Positions 1 to 10,289 of a stretch of 32,500 nucleotides of DNA are shown in pieces (the stretch's first letter is position 1; each line of letters begins with the position of its first letter). Under the pieces are notes generated by a model. The model worked only from the letters and a program-made list of their open reading frames with translations. It searched no databases and had not been told where the DNA came from. The DNA comes from Cristatella mucedo (Eukaryota; Bryozoa; Phylactolaemata; Cristatellidae), in contig WPIO01000020.1 of NCBI GenBank assembly GCA_009760855.2, positions 3,732,501 to 3,765,000 of the forward strand, read 5' to 3'. The position numbers and the translations under genes are program-made.

Positions 1-173
1 TGCAGAGGATACTGCTACAAACTCCATACAGCAAGTGGCGAAAACCTTTGCCAGCTGTCCACATTGCCTGAAGACTTTGCCTCAGCAAGGAGAGATCCAC
101 CGCGACCTTGGCGAGCTTAGCTTCCTCGGAGGCATGACCTGCCCTCCTGCTTCTGCAAACTGCTCCTTCCCCT

Positions 174-564
<391 letters not shown>

Positions 565-849
565 AGGCCAACGGCCGGCCAAGCGAGATTACCTAGCTCT
601 AGGCAGCCGTTCAGAGTGCCTAGCACCTCTAGCATTAACAATGAGACATAGGGCCGGTAGACCAGGCCGGTGGACCAGCCAGGTGGACGTAGAAGTAAGA
701 CTATGCAATAGGTCTAGAAGGCTAGTAGACTTCTTTGACTAGGAGATAAATTCCAGGATGAGGTCACCTTGTGGCCACCTTGAATACAGACATTGAGATG
801 CTGCACGGAATTAAGGGGGAGTCCCGTGGAGTTTTACTGAGGGACAGGA
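565..849. other. unassigned non-coding stretch
   Basis: No ORF, RNA gene or repeat recognised. It may include more of the antisense RT remnant that starts at 850, since the minus-strand translation just downstream of that remnant has the right polarity, but I could not match any motif. Confidence 0.4.
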
Positions 850-1037
850 CTACAGTGAGGATGCTGTTACCTTAAGGATGGACTCTCTAATCTGGTCTAT
901 TTGGCTGACAGAGGAGCAATCAACTAGGCTACCACAAGGATAGTTTGGTAAGTAGCTAACTTGGGAGCGGTCAAGGAGATGGTTGATGGTAGACATGAGC
1001 ATTTGGATTGGGCATCGGTGATTCAATAATATTTGTA
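850..1037 (-). mobile_element. CR1-like LINE RT remnant (N-terminal linker region), antisense
   Basis: Minus-strand translation from about 989 downward contains TINHLLDRSQVSYLP, then SVSQIDQIRESILK. This has the layout of the stretch joining endonuclease and reverse transcriptase in CR1-type elements (a short helical linker, a gap, then a DKI..IR-like segment). It aligns well with the second antisense remnant near 2785 (STINRPFNSSQVSTIP, then FFVADKI). The nucleotide similarity between the two copies also runs on upstream to about 1037 and 2850. Stops and frame changes make it inactive. Only about 190 bp is recognisable. Family assignment rests on the aligned motifs and the better-preserved second copy. 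Confidence 0.5.
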
Positions 1038-1639
1038 GGGCAGATTGGTTTGATCTGCAGTAGTCCTTATATGCCTGTCAATGAACAGTCAGGTCTCATC
1101 TTTTGAATGTTTTCTCATGCTTGTGCTTAGTAGGCCTACCTAGTTTAATGTCTGTGGTAAATACTTCAAGAAGTATCCTAGACTAAGCCAAATGGACCAA
1201 GAATTCAGGACAGTAGCCACGTTCTCTAGCTTCTCAAATGCGTCCACTGTTGACATACTTTTGAGTTTCTGCTGTATACTTTATATCTTGGAAGCTTCTG
1301 AGTTTTCTCTTTTCATAAAGCATTTTGGCGTATGGCTTGCAGATTGATGTGGTTCCTCCCACTGAGACTCAACACTACCTGGTTACTGTAATTAACACTG
1401 TGAGACTTTCCGTTAAAACTGTGAGCTTTTCACGATTTGTTATTGTCTATAAAATGTGTGTTCTTATTAAACAGAGCTGCTCTACAATGGCACCAAAAAC
1501 AGGGACACACCACCATCATCTAGCAGCAACCTTGCATGCATGTACAAACAGAAAGTACTCGGGAGCTTCAATTTAGATTGAAAACGCATTGCTTAAGGAT
1601 AAGTCGACCGTGATGTTCAAGCACGGCCTTTGCGAGGGT
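1038..1639. other. unassigned stretch, possible continuation of antisense LINE
   Basis: This lies immediately downstream, in the minus-strand sense, of the RT remnant at 1640-2850, where the C-terminal third of RT would be expected. I could not find the WNSLP or FK..LKTHLF motifs that end such proteins in other copies. An 83-codon ORF at 1325-1576 shows no motif. Either the element is 3'-truncated or internally deleted, or it is too decayed to read. Confidence 0.35.
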
Positions 1640-2850
1640 CAGATTATGGTCTTACGAGGAATTGCTATGAACCGTGGTGTGACTCTGTTCTCAACGTGTC
1701 GCTGAGTGCTGTTGCAATGCATATAAAGAGCAGAAGCATGAATAAGCTCCTTGGCAAGGCCTTCCAGCTTCTGAGTGATACTAGGTTTATTTATAGATAG
1801 TTAAGGTTGGTTCTATCATGACTCAATTTGACAGTGTTAGCTGCCATCGTACGGTGAGTGTGGGCAATTCTAGCAGTGAGAGAGCCACCAGAGAAAATGC
1901 GAGGTGCTGAAAGGCATGGAGGAGTGTAACCACAGGCTCAACTTCTCACTGTCTACATTGAAGTGAAGGACTGTATGCTGTATGTAGCGGTTATGCTGGC
2001 TGCAAGAAGAGTATAAATCGTGAAAGAAGTAGACGTAGGACATAATCCCCGGAGTTCAACGTACTTTAAAGGTTTGCAAAATGACCATTAGCCATTGAAA
2101 TCTATGTGCTGAAGTACCCCACTAAGAGAGGAAATGAGCCATTGCGAAGTAATGTCAGTGATGCCCAGGTTGAACACTACCGGGAGATCTAGCAGCTATT
2201 AAAGAGACTATACAGGCTTGCACTCCTCACAATGTCATTGTTTATTCTAATAACACTGACTCTTTGAATTTAGGAGCTCTAAATCCTTACTGGAACTTAG
2301 TTGCACGGCTTTATGCAATGCAAGAATAGCACACTTGGCCTGAAGCCACTCGTTTGAATATCGATGATTGGAACCGAAGACTTGACAGAAATTATTGTGA
2401 GTTCTGTTGTCTGCTGGTGACTTTTTAATGAGTGACCCTGCAATGGTTTCTTTGGAGAATTCAGAAACAAAACCTAAGCCTGTGAACACATTTGTTGTTT
2501 TTGTTGTGTTGGCTAGCAGCAAATCTAGGCATCTGGAAAGAAGAATAGATTGAGGGGGTATTGGATTTCGAGGGCTTGTAGCCTTTCGAGACGAGGTCAG
2601 TGGTGGCAGGCTAGAAGGCGGACATTGAAGTAGAGCTGGCAAGGGAGTTTAATAGCATAGCAGAGATAGCACAGTAAGGATGGATCTTGTCAGCAACGAA
2701 GAAATTAGTAAGATGGTCTGCTAGATATCCAAAAAGATCGGTCGGTATAGTGCTGACCTGGGAGCTGTTAAAGGGACGGTTGATGGTCGACATCAGCAGC
2801 AGCAGCTTTGAAGTAGGCATCCTTGATTCAACCGTAGTCTTGCAGAAGCC
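1640..2850 (-). mobile_element. CR1-like LINE reverse transcriptase, decayed, antisense
   Basis: Reading the minus strand from 2850 downward, RT landmarks appear in the correct order and spacing but in shifting frames. STINRPFNSSQVSTIP and LTNFFVADKI (about 2790-2690) match the N-terminal region. FSKETIAGSLIKKSPADN (about 2460-2400) matches the FP..FK.A.V.PLIKKP segment. LLDLPVVFN (about 2190) resembles LLDLSAAFD of the first catalytic region. FTIYTLLAASITATYSIQ (about 2027-1965) matches the LFTIYTLPL segment just before the YADD box. INKPSITQKL (about 1795-1760) matches IGKPSVIQKL of the plus-strand copy near 10900. The YADD catalytic box itself is not recognisable. The span of about 330 residues between first and last landmark fits CR1 RT. 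Several stops make it a dead copy. Confidence 0.6.
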
Positions 2851-3030
2851 CTAGCTGGACTTGGGACTAAGCTAGTAATAGCCGTCATATACGATTTTGA
2901 TTTTTAAGCAGTTCTTGCATCTTGCTCTTAGAAGTCGGCTGCTAGATGAGCTATGCAATATATCGCAAGAGCATCTGGGCGAGGGCTCACACTGAACATA
3001 TCCAGATGAGCAAACTGATCAAGAACATGA
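2851..3030. other. unassigned stretch
   Basis: No motif recognised between the antisense LINE remnant and the tandem duplications. It may contain the upstream part (endonuclease end) of the same antisense element, but nothing diagnostic was seen. Confidence 0.3.
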
Positions 3031-3134
3031 GCTAGAACCATGTTGCAGCAATCCACCAATGATGTATACCAGTCTATCATTAGCTAGAACCATGGTGTAG
3101 CAATCCACCAGTGAGGCATACTAGTCTATCAATT
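3031..3134. repeat. 52-bp tandem duplication
   Basis: The unit beginning GCTAGAACCATG occurs at 3031 and again at 3083, each followed by a CAATCCACCA block and a tract ending CTAGTCTATC or CAGTCTATC. The copies differ at several positions, so this duplication is older than the one that follows. Its second copy overlaps the start of the 159-bp duplication, so the two events are nested. Confidence 0.85.
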
Positions 3135-3424
3135 GCGACAAAACTATAGTGCATTCTAAATGAACAATGACTACTTTATTTTGAATACCTCTTAAATCCG
3201 AAAAAAACACAAATTATCTGTAACATGGTGTTAGAGTAATCTGCAATAGTCAGGAATACTCAGGTACCAGTGAGGCATACTAGTCTATCAATTGCGACAA
3301 AACTATAGTGCATTCTAAATGAACAATGACTACTTTATTTTGAATACCTCCTAAATCCGAAAAAAACACAAATTATCTGTAACATGGTGTTAGAGTAATC
3401 TGCAATAGTCAGGAATACCCAGGT
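3107..3424. repeat. 159-bp tandem duplication, nearly identical copies
   Basis: 3107-3265 and 3266-3424 match with only two differences that I can see (CCTCTTAAAT versus CCTCCTAAAT, and AATACTCAGG versus AATACCCAGG). The very high identity points to a recent duplication, or possibly an assembly artefact. No ORF or mobile-element end was recognised inside the unit. Confidence 0.95.
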
Positions 3425-4424
3425 AGAGTTTGCCGGTTAATGTGTATAATTTAGTTGTTACTTCAGCAAAATGTGCACCCCATTAGCATTTCTTTTAAAA
3501 ATCTTGCTTGACGTAGATGTACAAGCATTTTAATGGCCTACTAACAAAAGTCAAGGAGCAGCCCATCCCTGGAGGAGGAAAGTCTTTGTTCCCCCAGCAG
3601 CTGTGGCAGCGTTAGCGGTGTCAGCAGTGTCAGCATCAGCCAAGTTGGTGCTGCCACCATCAAACCAGCAGCAGCGTTGTTGTGCCTGGGACCAGACGCT
3701 CTCCAGAATGGCACCAGCAGACGCTCGCTCGGAGCAGCGCTGAGCAGCGGAGCTCCGATCAGAACGCACCGAGCTCCTGCTCCTGTTGCGCTCAAACAGA
3801 ACGTGAGACTGGGCACTCGATCAGGCAGCTGTTGCTGCTCGCGTGCTCGAGGCGTCGGCACTTGGTCCAGGTGGCCGTTCACGGGAACGAGGCACGAGGC
3901 GCGGCGCATAGGCCTCTCAGTCCGGCCTCGGTGTCAGACGGTCAACAGGACAGCATCATTCCAGCCGAGGAAGGAGGCTCTGCGTCCTGCTCTCCGATGA
4001 GTTCCCCGAGAGGGCCTGCGGCTCTGAACTACTGCCAGTGGCTGCCGTGGGGCCCTGCGAGTGCCTTGCTCTAAATTCGGTGAGCACTCTTGGCAGAGGC
4101 ACTTTGGACGAACGCCAAGAATGCAGCCTCCCAGCCTGCAGGGCACGTGGGAATAACTTATATTAGCTTAAGAGGGACAGCTGCCTAATAGGCGTAAATG
4201 TCTGGAAAAGGAGTGTCTGACCAATGGCTACCTCCAAGTGGTGGCCGTGGCAGCAGCGTCTGCAGCTGCATCGATAGCAGCTCGAGACCTAAAATCGATA
4301 TCATCATTTGATCCTGGTGATTTTGCTCACACGCAAGAACACTGGGTTTGCATGTGTGCCATAATACCATAATCACATTCAGACGTGCATACTCACTCGC
4401 ACGCACTGCCTTTCTAAGTGTATG
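3425..4424. other. unassigned stretch, GC-rich from 3540 to 4150
   Basis: The segment 3425-3540 is AT-rich and featureless. From 3540 to about 4150 the sequence is GC-rich with many GCAGC/CAGCAG words, so several overlapping ORFs of 70-130 codons are open on both strands. None shows a domain, a signal peptide or a convincing codon pattern, and they compete with one another. Nothing was recognised at 4150-4424. Confidence 0.5.
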
Positions 4425-4443
4425 CATGTCTGTGTGTGCCTGT

Positions 4444-4496
<53 letters not shown>

Positions 4497-4500
4497 TGTG
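4425..4500. repeat. (GT)n microsatellite
   Basis: A run of GT dinucleotides, pure from about 4449 to 4493, flanked by degenerate TGTGTGCCTG-type words. Cys-Val repeats in overlapping ORFs are artefacts of this tract. Long alternating purine-pyrimidine GT runs are a known Z-DNA-prone sequence. Confidence 0.95.
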
Positions 4501-5495
4501 TTTGCCTGCTATGTGCTTGTGTCTGCGTACATGTACACACCTATTTCCTAGAGCGTATTGTGTGGGGGTGGGTGCATGAGTTCGCACGCACACGAGAGCA
4601 GCATGTGTGTGTCAGCTCGAACATGATTGCACAAGAGTGTGAGACACTCACTGTCACATGTGTTCACATGTTCAGCTGCAATGCGTCCATGCGGCTGCAC
4701 AGATATGGCTAAAGTAAGAGTCTGTGCTGTATCAGTATTCACATACGCGAATGCTACCATGTGCCACCACCATCCACTCACTCATACACACATCCGTGTG
4801 CACACGGTAAGATTGCCGAAGTAATGTTGTACTCGTGCGGCAGCATGCGGTGGGTGTATTCATGAGCGAATGTTCGAGGTGGTCGTGCCCTTTAAATTTC
4901 GTGTGCTTCATTCGAATGAATGCACCGAAAGTACTTATGACCTCAAAGTACTTACCATAGCGCGATAAGCAGCCGGAGGCTTCGTTCTTGTATTACCATC
5001 TGTTGTATGAGATGGCTGATCGTTTGTTCATTGCATGTCTCTTAGCAAAGGAGCCACCCTGACAGTAACAGAGTAGCAGCAATGGTCAAACGTCGTGGGT
5101 TCCGTGAGTTTGCCACTCCTCCAAGAATGACAACTCGTGTCCTCTCATCTCTGTAGCCAAGAGGTCTCTTTGGGATGCTATATTGCCCTTTATAGCAGTA
5201 GCTCGATGCTGCTCCAATGCATTCAGACCGATGTAGCACACCCACTGCGGGGGCTGGGAGCTGCGCGAGGAGCAGGCAACCGCAATCAGGGGTGAGAGCA
5301 GGCGACTGCGACCGCAGCCAGCGAGGCAAGCTCAAGCGAACACGCTCGAGGCCCTCAGCTACGAGGTCGAGGTGCAGCAACACTCCTTCAGGCAGCAACC
5401 GTCCACACGCGGGGTCAGCCTATGCCAACGGATTTGCTAGGGATTTCTTGCACTGGTGCGTTCGTCGCCAAGTGCCTCCCATTCTAAGAAGGTTC

Positions 5496-5496
<1 letters not shown>
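4501..5496. other. unassigned stretch
   Basis: 4500-4830 is enriched in CACA/TGTG words, a degenerate fringe of the GT repeat. No coding gene, RNA gene or known repeat was seen to 5496. A 175-codon ORF (5217-5744) runs through the CT microsatellite and is not credible as a gene. Confidence 0.45.

Positions 5497-5546
<50 letters not shown>
5497..5546. repeat. (CT)n microsatellite, 25 units
   Basis: Pure TC/CT repeat of 50 bp with no interruption, which suggests it is actively length-variable. It lies in otherwise unassigned DNA. Confidence 0.97.
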
Positions 5547-5548
<2 letters not shown>

Positions 5549-6112
5549 GTGTGCAGAGCTGGTTGGCTGGTTGGCCATTCAAGCCGCCCGTGGCCGCAGC
5601 CAGCCAGCCTGTACCTTTTCGCTTTCATCGGCTGATGCTGAGTCACCGACAGAAAGAGGCAAGCTTTCCTCTTATTATGTACCTTTGTCTCCCGGGGCTT
5701 GGCCCTTAGGCCACAGGGGGCCGGCCCTGAATTGCTGCCCTTAAAGCAAGTTAGAGTACCAGGTCACTGGACCAGACGGTGGCAGCTCCCCCAGGGCTGT
5801 GTACAGACGGTGGGAGTGAGTGCAGCACCGGCTGACACCCGCCGTCTCGACTAGATTTAGCCTTCGTTGGCAAGTTGCAAGCTGCAAGTGGACACGGCTG
5901 ACCTCTACTGGCGCAGGCTGCCCTACCACCCGTGTTCGGCCCTGCCGAGCCGGTGTTCGGCCTCACGCGAGTAGGCTGCTAGTAGCTGAGGCACCGCCTA
6001 CCTGTGCTAGAAGAAACTCGAATTTGTCGATGTGAACATGCCAATGATAAAGTACTGCCGTCGGCTTAAGGCCACTCATGTGCCACTTCCTGGGGGGTCA
6101 CCCAATTCAGCC
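5547..6112. other. unassigned stretch
   Basis: No ORF with family features, no tRNA-like head and no LINE motif were seen. The right boundary is set by the 3' end of the minus-strand LINE-A at 6113. Confidence 0.4.
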
Positions 6113-6690
6113 TATAATAATTATAGTAACAATATTGCACTTGATAAAGCGCCCTCAGAGAACTTAATCTCTTTCTAGGCGCTTTACATTTGCTGCAAAG
6201 TGATATGCAATTGAATAGTAAGTAAAATCATGCTTGAAAAACAAACAAAATGAATAATATGGTTAGGGGTGACATGCACAGGGTCAGCATGCAAATGTGG
6301 TTAGTGGCAGCATGCACAGTGTCAGCACGCATAAGCACATCAAGGACGAATCACACGGACCCACTAAATGTTGTCCTAAATAGGTGTGTTTTTAAGTTTC
6401 TTTTAAATGTGGTCAGGTCATGGGATGTTCTGACGCAGGTCGGGAGGGAGTTCCAGGCTTTGGGAGCATACCTGCTAAATGCACGGTCTCCCAAGGATTT
6501 AAGGTTTGTACGAGGTATTTCCAGACTGTTGGATTCCGAAAAGCGGGTGGTACGATGCTTGGCCTGATGGGGTAGTACATCTGAAAGATAGGCTGGAGCC
6601 ATAGAATGAAGAGACCTAAAAGTGAGCGACAAAACCTTGAATTGTCAATCCGTTGCCTCACTGGTAGCCTGTGCTAATCGAACTGGCCGG
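6113..6690 (-). mobile_element. LINE-A (CR1-like) 5'-truncated copy: RT C-terminus plus complete 3' end
   Basis: This is among the clearest coding relics in the window. A minus-strand ORF of 93 codons (6632-6351) contains APAYLSDVLPHQAKHR, SLGDRAFSRYAPKAWNSLP and FKRNLKTHLF, the signature C-terminus of CR1/L2-type RTs. A frameshift near 6632 joins it to an upstream HRLPVRQRID segment, equivalent to LHWLPV..RI in this family. Homology ends near 6680-6690, consistent with 5' truncation during target-primed reverse transcription. Downstream lies a 3' UTR with repeated GCATGCTGACAC-like words. It ends in the family tail: GTAAAGCGCCTAG, AAAGAGATTAAG, TTCTCTGAGGGCGC (6183-6148) and an ATTATT-like end. 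The tail folds into a hairpin with AGCGC paired to GCGCT and AGAGA paired to TCTCT. Confidence 0.88.
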
Positions 6691-7207
6691 CGCTGGCCAG
6701 GATGGCCGACCTTGCTTGTCGTTCAACTTGCGCACACAGGCAGAACTTTCCCATTAGCATATGTCCACGTCAAGAGAATGATCAGCTTATAATGCTATTA
6801 AAAAACAACACGAGCATGATGCAAAAGGACGTGTACCCTTCTGCTAGCTACTACAGCAGGCACTGCCACTTTATTATTGGTGACAATTGCCATCCTCTGC
6901 TGCTAATGCCCCCATCCACCCCACTGCTGCTATGACGTCGTGCTGCTGCTGCTGCTGCTGTGAATACTTACCTGTATGTGCCCAGAGCATTCTTGGCTAG
7001 AATTGAGGTAGAATTTCTCTATCTCTTGGCTGCATCTGACCTCATGGGCTGTGAGATCTTTCCAGAGCGTTGGCTTCCGCTGTTAGCTGCTACAGCCCAT
7101 TGCAGAAATGGGTTTAGCAGTGTCATGCCAAATGGACTCAGATGGCTTCCTTCGGCAATAAGGAATCGTTTACGGTTATGACAGGGCGATCCATAAAGTT
7201 CCGAGAG
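6691..7207. other. unassigned stretch with a short (CTG)n
   Basis: A (CTG)6-7 triplet run lies at about 6940-6961. Two short ORFs (6702-6935 and 6960-7181) show no recognisable family. I cannot say whether the second is a very decayed RT piece. Confidence 0.4.
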
Positions 7208-7372
7208 TGAAAATAGATGCAGATTCGTTGATTCAACGACCTTTCCATTTTGGCAGAGGAGCCTTTACAGCTTTCACGCTGTTGAAAACGGGCAATCGCG
7301 AATTACTGCTGCAGGACTCGAATCGACAATCTATGCAGTGAAGGTGGACACCTTACCATGGGGCTAAGACCG
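7208..7372 (-). mobile_element. SINE-B, tRNA-derived, diverged copy
   Basis: Minus-strand reading from 7372 gives a tRNA-like head: a GCCCCATGGTAAGG box A region and a box B-like TCGATTCGAGTCC. Next come CTGCAGCAG, GTAAAGGCTCCTCTGCC and AAAGGTCGTTGAATCAACGA, then an AT-rich end at about 7210. The order and spacing match the better copies at 24577 and 9711 (AAAGGCTCTTCTG, AGAGGCCGTTGAATCAG). The copy is noticeably diverged and so is old. RNA polymerase III transcription is inferred from the family, not shown for this copy. Confidence 0.72.
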
Positions 7373-7831
7373 TGTGTCATGGTGAACCGACTTCTGCTGT
7401 CGATGACCACTGCTCCTATCAAAACGATTCACTCGTATGACGTTCAAATCGTTTGTATGCCAATAATTTGCATCTGTCTCTCTCTTTTGATCAGTAGGAT
7501 ACTCCCAGAGCGATGATGAAACAGCTGAACTGGTGCCTTTCAAACGATTCTTTCCTCAATCACAAAATTCAAATTGATAGGCAAGCCCCTGATAGCTGAC
7601 AGTCAATATTCACAGCATCCAAGCGTGATTATGTATTTCCTTATACATGCATCGAGAATTCGAACAGATCCCTTGTGTAATTTCTGTACTCACAACTTTA
7701 GTTTTGAATGCTTTATTAAGGAAGCAGCCTGCTTCCTAGTCATTCACAGCCTTCAAGCAGTACTGTTCGATCAGGGATTGGCTGGAATGCTTTCTGACAG
7801 AACGACCGATTTGCCTCCGGTTACTTCAAAG
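7373..7831. other. unassigned stretch
   Basis: A 108-codon ORF (7574-7900) covers most of it and overlaps the RT-like remnant that follows. Its first two thirds show no motif. They might be an earlier part of the same decayed RT, but I cannot support this. Confidence 0.35.
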
Positions 7832-8045
7832 CTGGATTACTTTAGTTCTATCTCGTCCACCGGTCGCAGGGGTAAAACATTCAATGCCTCTCGAGGTTAG
7901 GGTCCAGCTGGCCATCTGCTTTTTTCAGCCGCTTCAAAACGATGAGAGATAATGGGCCTATCGAGTGGCTGTGCTCTGGAATTCATTACCTGCTAGCTAC
8001 TGACTAGCCTCTGCATTTGGCTTGAAGACTTATTCACGATTTCAC
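7832..8045 (+). mobile_element. possible RT C-terminal remnant of a second non-LTR lineage
   Basis: The translation contains DYFSSISSTGRRGKTFNA, then after a stop LLFSAASKR, then (other frame) VAVLWNSLPASY and FGLKTYSRFHG. The pattern FF....TRG..FK, an FS.R block, WNSLP and a final hydrophobic FK..L segment is the usual end of non-LTR RTs that differ from LINE-A, which instead has LRS.....RAF and KTHLF. Stops and frameshifts leave it inactive. The stretch is short and decayed, so the assignment is tentative. A chance WNSLP is possible, but the order of three blocks argues against it. Confidence 0.42.
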
Positions 8046-8535
8046 GGGGATGCTTCTGCTGCTTCCTCTTCTGTTTCTGCAACTGCCACCCAACTTTCTC
8101 TCCAAGGTGGTGTGTGGGGGGATGGGAGTCAACGATTACAAAGCCCAGCCCAGTAAAGCACTGCTGCAGTTCTGAGCCAATGTCATTGCCAGCATCCGGA
8201 CCTGTGCCCTATCCCTCCCATCCCATCGGATCGTGACTGATTACATCGGGCAGTCACCTCTGCCGACCGACTCTTGACGGCTTGATTGCTCCGCCAGTCA
8301 AAAGGCCGGCACAAGCTTACCTAAACTAGACACTCGACCGGTTTTTTCCGCATGCTACCGGTAATGTATTGCGCAAACAACCTTAGCCACAATGCGACAG
8401 TCCCGTGGCAGCATGGGATTCCTTAAGCTGAAAAGGGTGCAAGTAACTACTCAGAATCGGCACTACCCCGAATGGCCCCTCTCAGGAGTTCCCCTACTTG
8501 CCTTCACCCGGCAAGTGCAGAGGACTCTCTGTCTC

Positions 8536-8537
<2 letters not shown>
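8046..8537. other. unassigned stretch
   Basis: No coding, RNA or repeat feature recognised between the RT-like remnant and the CT array. Confidence 0.4.
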
Positions 8538-8857
<320 letters not shown>

Positions 8858-9031
8858 GCTGACTGCAGCAGTTCCGCAATGGCTGTAGCTTGGCATCCAA
8901 TCTGCAATTACAAACGTACACATTCATTTATGCAATTCGTACCAGGATTCGGCCGGAGCACACTAGTGGTAATTCAAAGCCGATGCTTTAAAGGCCCCCT
9001 CCCCTGGTGCTGAGAGTGTCGAGTGAATAGT

Positions 9032-9190
9032 AGGCTCGATAGCTCAATTGTTTGAGCATTCAAACGCCGGTAATCCAAAGCTTTCGGAATCGTTCAATGC
9101 CGGAGGCGAAATTCTTTTTCGGTGCTCAGTCCGGCAGCAAAGGGCCTCCGGTGGTCACCGTGTATTTTTGTTGAAATAAAGGAAGAAATT
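9032..9190 (+). mobile_element. SINE-C, tRNA-derived, single copy
   Basis: The head AGGCTCGATAGCTCAATTG contains a good box A (TAGCTCAATTG, 9040-9050; compare TAGCTCAGTTGG of tRNAs). A box B-like GTTCAATGCC follows at 9092-9101, at roughly the distance expected in a tRNA. A body of about 60 bp follows, then a T/A-rich end with TTGTTGAAATAAAGG. The head and tail differ from SINE-A and SINE-B. Only one copy is in the window, so a degenerate tRNA pseudogene is the alternative. The 3' edge abuts the LINE-A copy at 9190. Confidence 0.6.
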
Positions 9191-9640
9191 TGAGCTTACC
9201 ACTTCTCTCAGACCTGCAATGGCTCCCCATCAAGAAGCAAATCGGTTATTACTAAATCGGTTCTAGGACAATTCGTCACAGCACAATTTGACAATCGGGT
9301 TCTTTAATAATTATAATGCGACTTGGAGGATCTGTTAGTTTCTTTTAGGTCCCATTATTCTCTTTCTCTGACCTACCTACCTGAAAAACTCTGTGCTCCA
9401 ATGCCGCATCGTATCGTACCACCCACTCTAACTGTGCCTTTAACTGACCTCAAATCCTTTGGAGACCCTAGTTGCTCTGCTCCTATAGCCTAGAACCCTT
9501 TCCCGACTGACGTCACGGTATCCCCTGACTTGACGGTATTTAAAAGGAAGGTAAAAACCCACCTGTTCCCCAAAGCATTTACTCTGGCTGTGTGAATTGT
9601 CCTTAATGCGTTTATGCATGCTGCAGTCGTGCATGCCATC
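9190..9640 (+). mobile_element. LINE-A (CR1-like) RT C-terminus, decayed copy
   Basis: Starts with LSDLQWLPIKK (the LHWLPV motif of the family). After roughly 100 bp of unrelated DNA (about 9245-9340, a small internal insertion) the RT resumes: YLPEKLCAPMPHRIVPP, DLKSFGDPSCSAP, NPFPTDVTVSPDLTVFKRK and VKTHLFPKAF. The start of the 3' UTR follows, including CTTAATGCGTTTATGCATGC. WNSLP has become NPFP after a stop. No family hairpin or ATTATT end is seen before the SINE-B at 9711, so the 3' end is lost or replaced. Confidence 0.75.
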
Positions 9641-9710
9641 AGTTGCCGTGCCTCCTTTTCTGCTCACATGGAGATTCGGTCTCCTGCTGTGCTATGCAAA
9701 TGCTTATTGA

Positions 9711-9885
9711 GCTGTGATGGCACACTAGGTAATGGGGTTGCTTTCACGACCTTAGTCTCGAGTTCGTGGGCTCGAATCCTGCAGCGGGCGATCCTGTATT
9801 GCCGGTGGTGATAGCTGCAAAGGCTCTTCTGTAGCTATACAAAAGAGGCTGTTAAATCAGCTAGTATCTTTTTACAATTTTAAAG
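9711..9885 (+). mobile_element. SINE-B, tRNA-derived
   Basis: The head GTGATGGCACACTAGGTAAT carries box A. Box B is GGGCTCGAATCCTG (9769-9782). The body has GCGGGCGATCCTGTATTGCC, then AAAGGCTCTTCTGTAGC, TATACAAAAGAGGCTG and TTAAATCAGCTAG, ending in a T/A-rich stretch. It agrees closely with the copy at 24577. The segment GCTCTT...AAGAGGC can pair as a hairpin around the CTATACAA loop and is kept in the copies, so it may be the signal that the partner RT recognises. Confidence 0.82.
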
Positions 9886-10289
9886 GAAAGACGGCCTCTT
9901 CAGCTGGTTAAGCCTCGGCTCCGTGCCGGACCAGTGTAAGATGAAAGCTCGTTATCTTCCTTTTTGCCTAAGGTCTGCTGCCAGAACGCTCACAGTTTCT
10001 GGCATCCGGCATAGGCATGGATGGGCCTGCAGTGAATAGGCACTCGATATCGGAGTTCAGACGACCGACCGGTGGCTGCTTAATGCATGAGGCTTGCTCA
10101 CATCACACTTTTCCATCCGCATGAAATGCCTCGGCTGGTGATGGAACGCATAACAAGGTTTCTTTCAGTCTGTCTAGTCCTGCTATAATGGCCGGAGAGG
10201 GACAAATAAGGCACTGCCTACTGTTGACCGCAATGCAATCAAGTGGCTAGCTCGAGTGTGGTGTGAGGCAATCCGATCTGGTTGCTGTG
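9886..10289. other. unassigned stretch
   Basis: No feature recognised. It could contain the start of the LINE-A copy that becomes readable from about 10290, but no motif was seen. Confidence 0.35.

Noticed and set aside
3541-4074. Overlapping 122- and 130-codon ORFs on opposite strands
   Set aside because: Mutually exclusive, GCAGC-rich, no motif, no start context or splice pattern to prefer one.
6250-6567. Plus-strand 105-codon ORF reading VGREFQALGAYLLNARSPK
   Set aside because: It is the antisense shadow of the LINE-A RT C-terminus on the minus strand; the same shadow recurs at 11485-11802.
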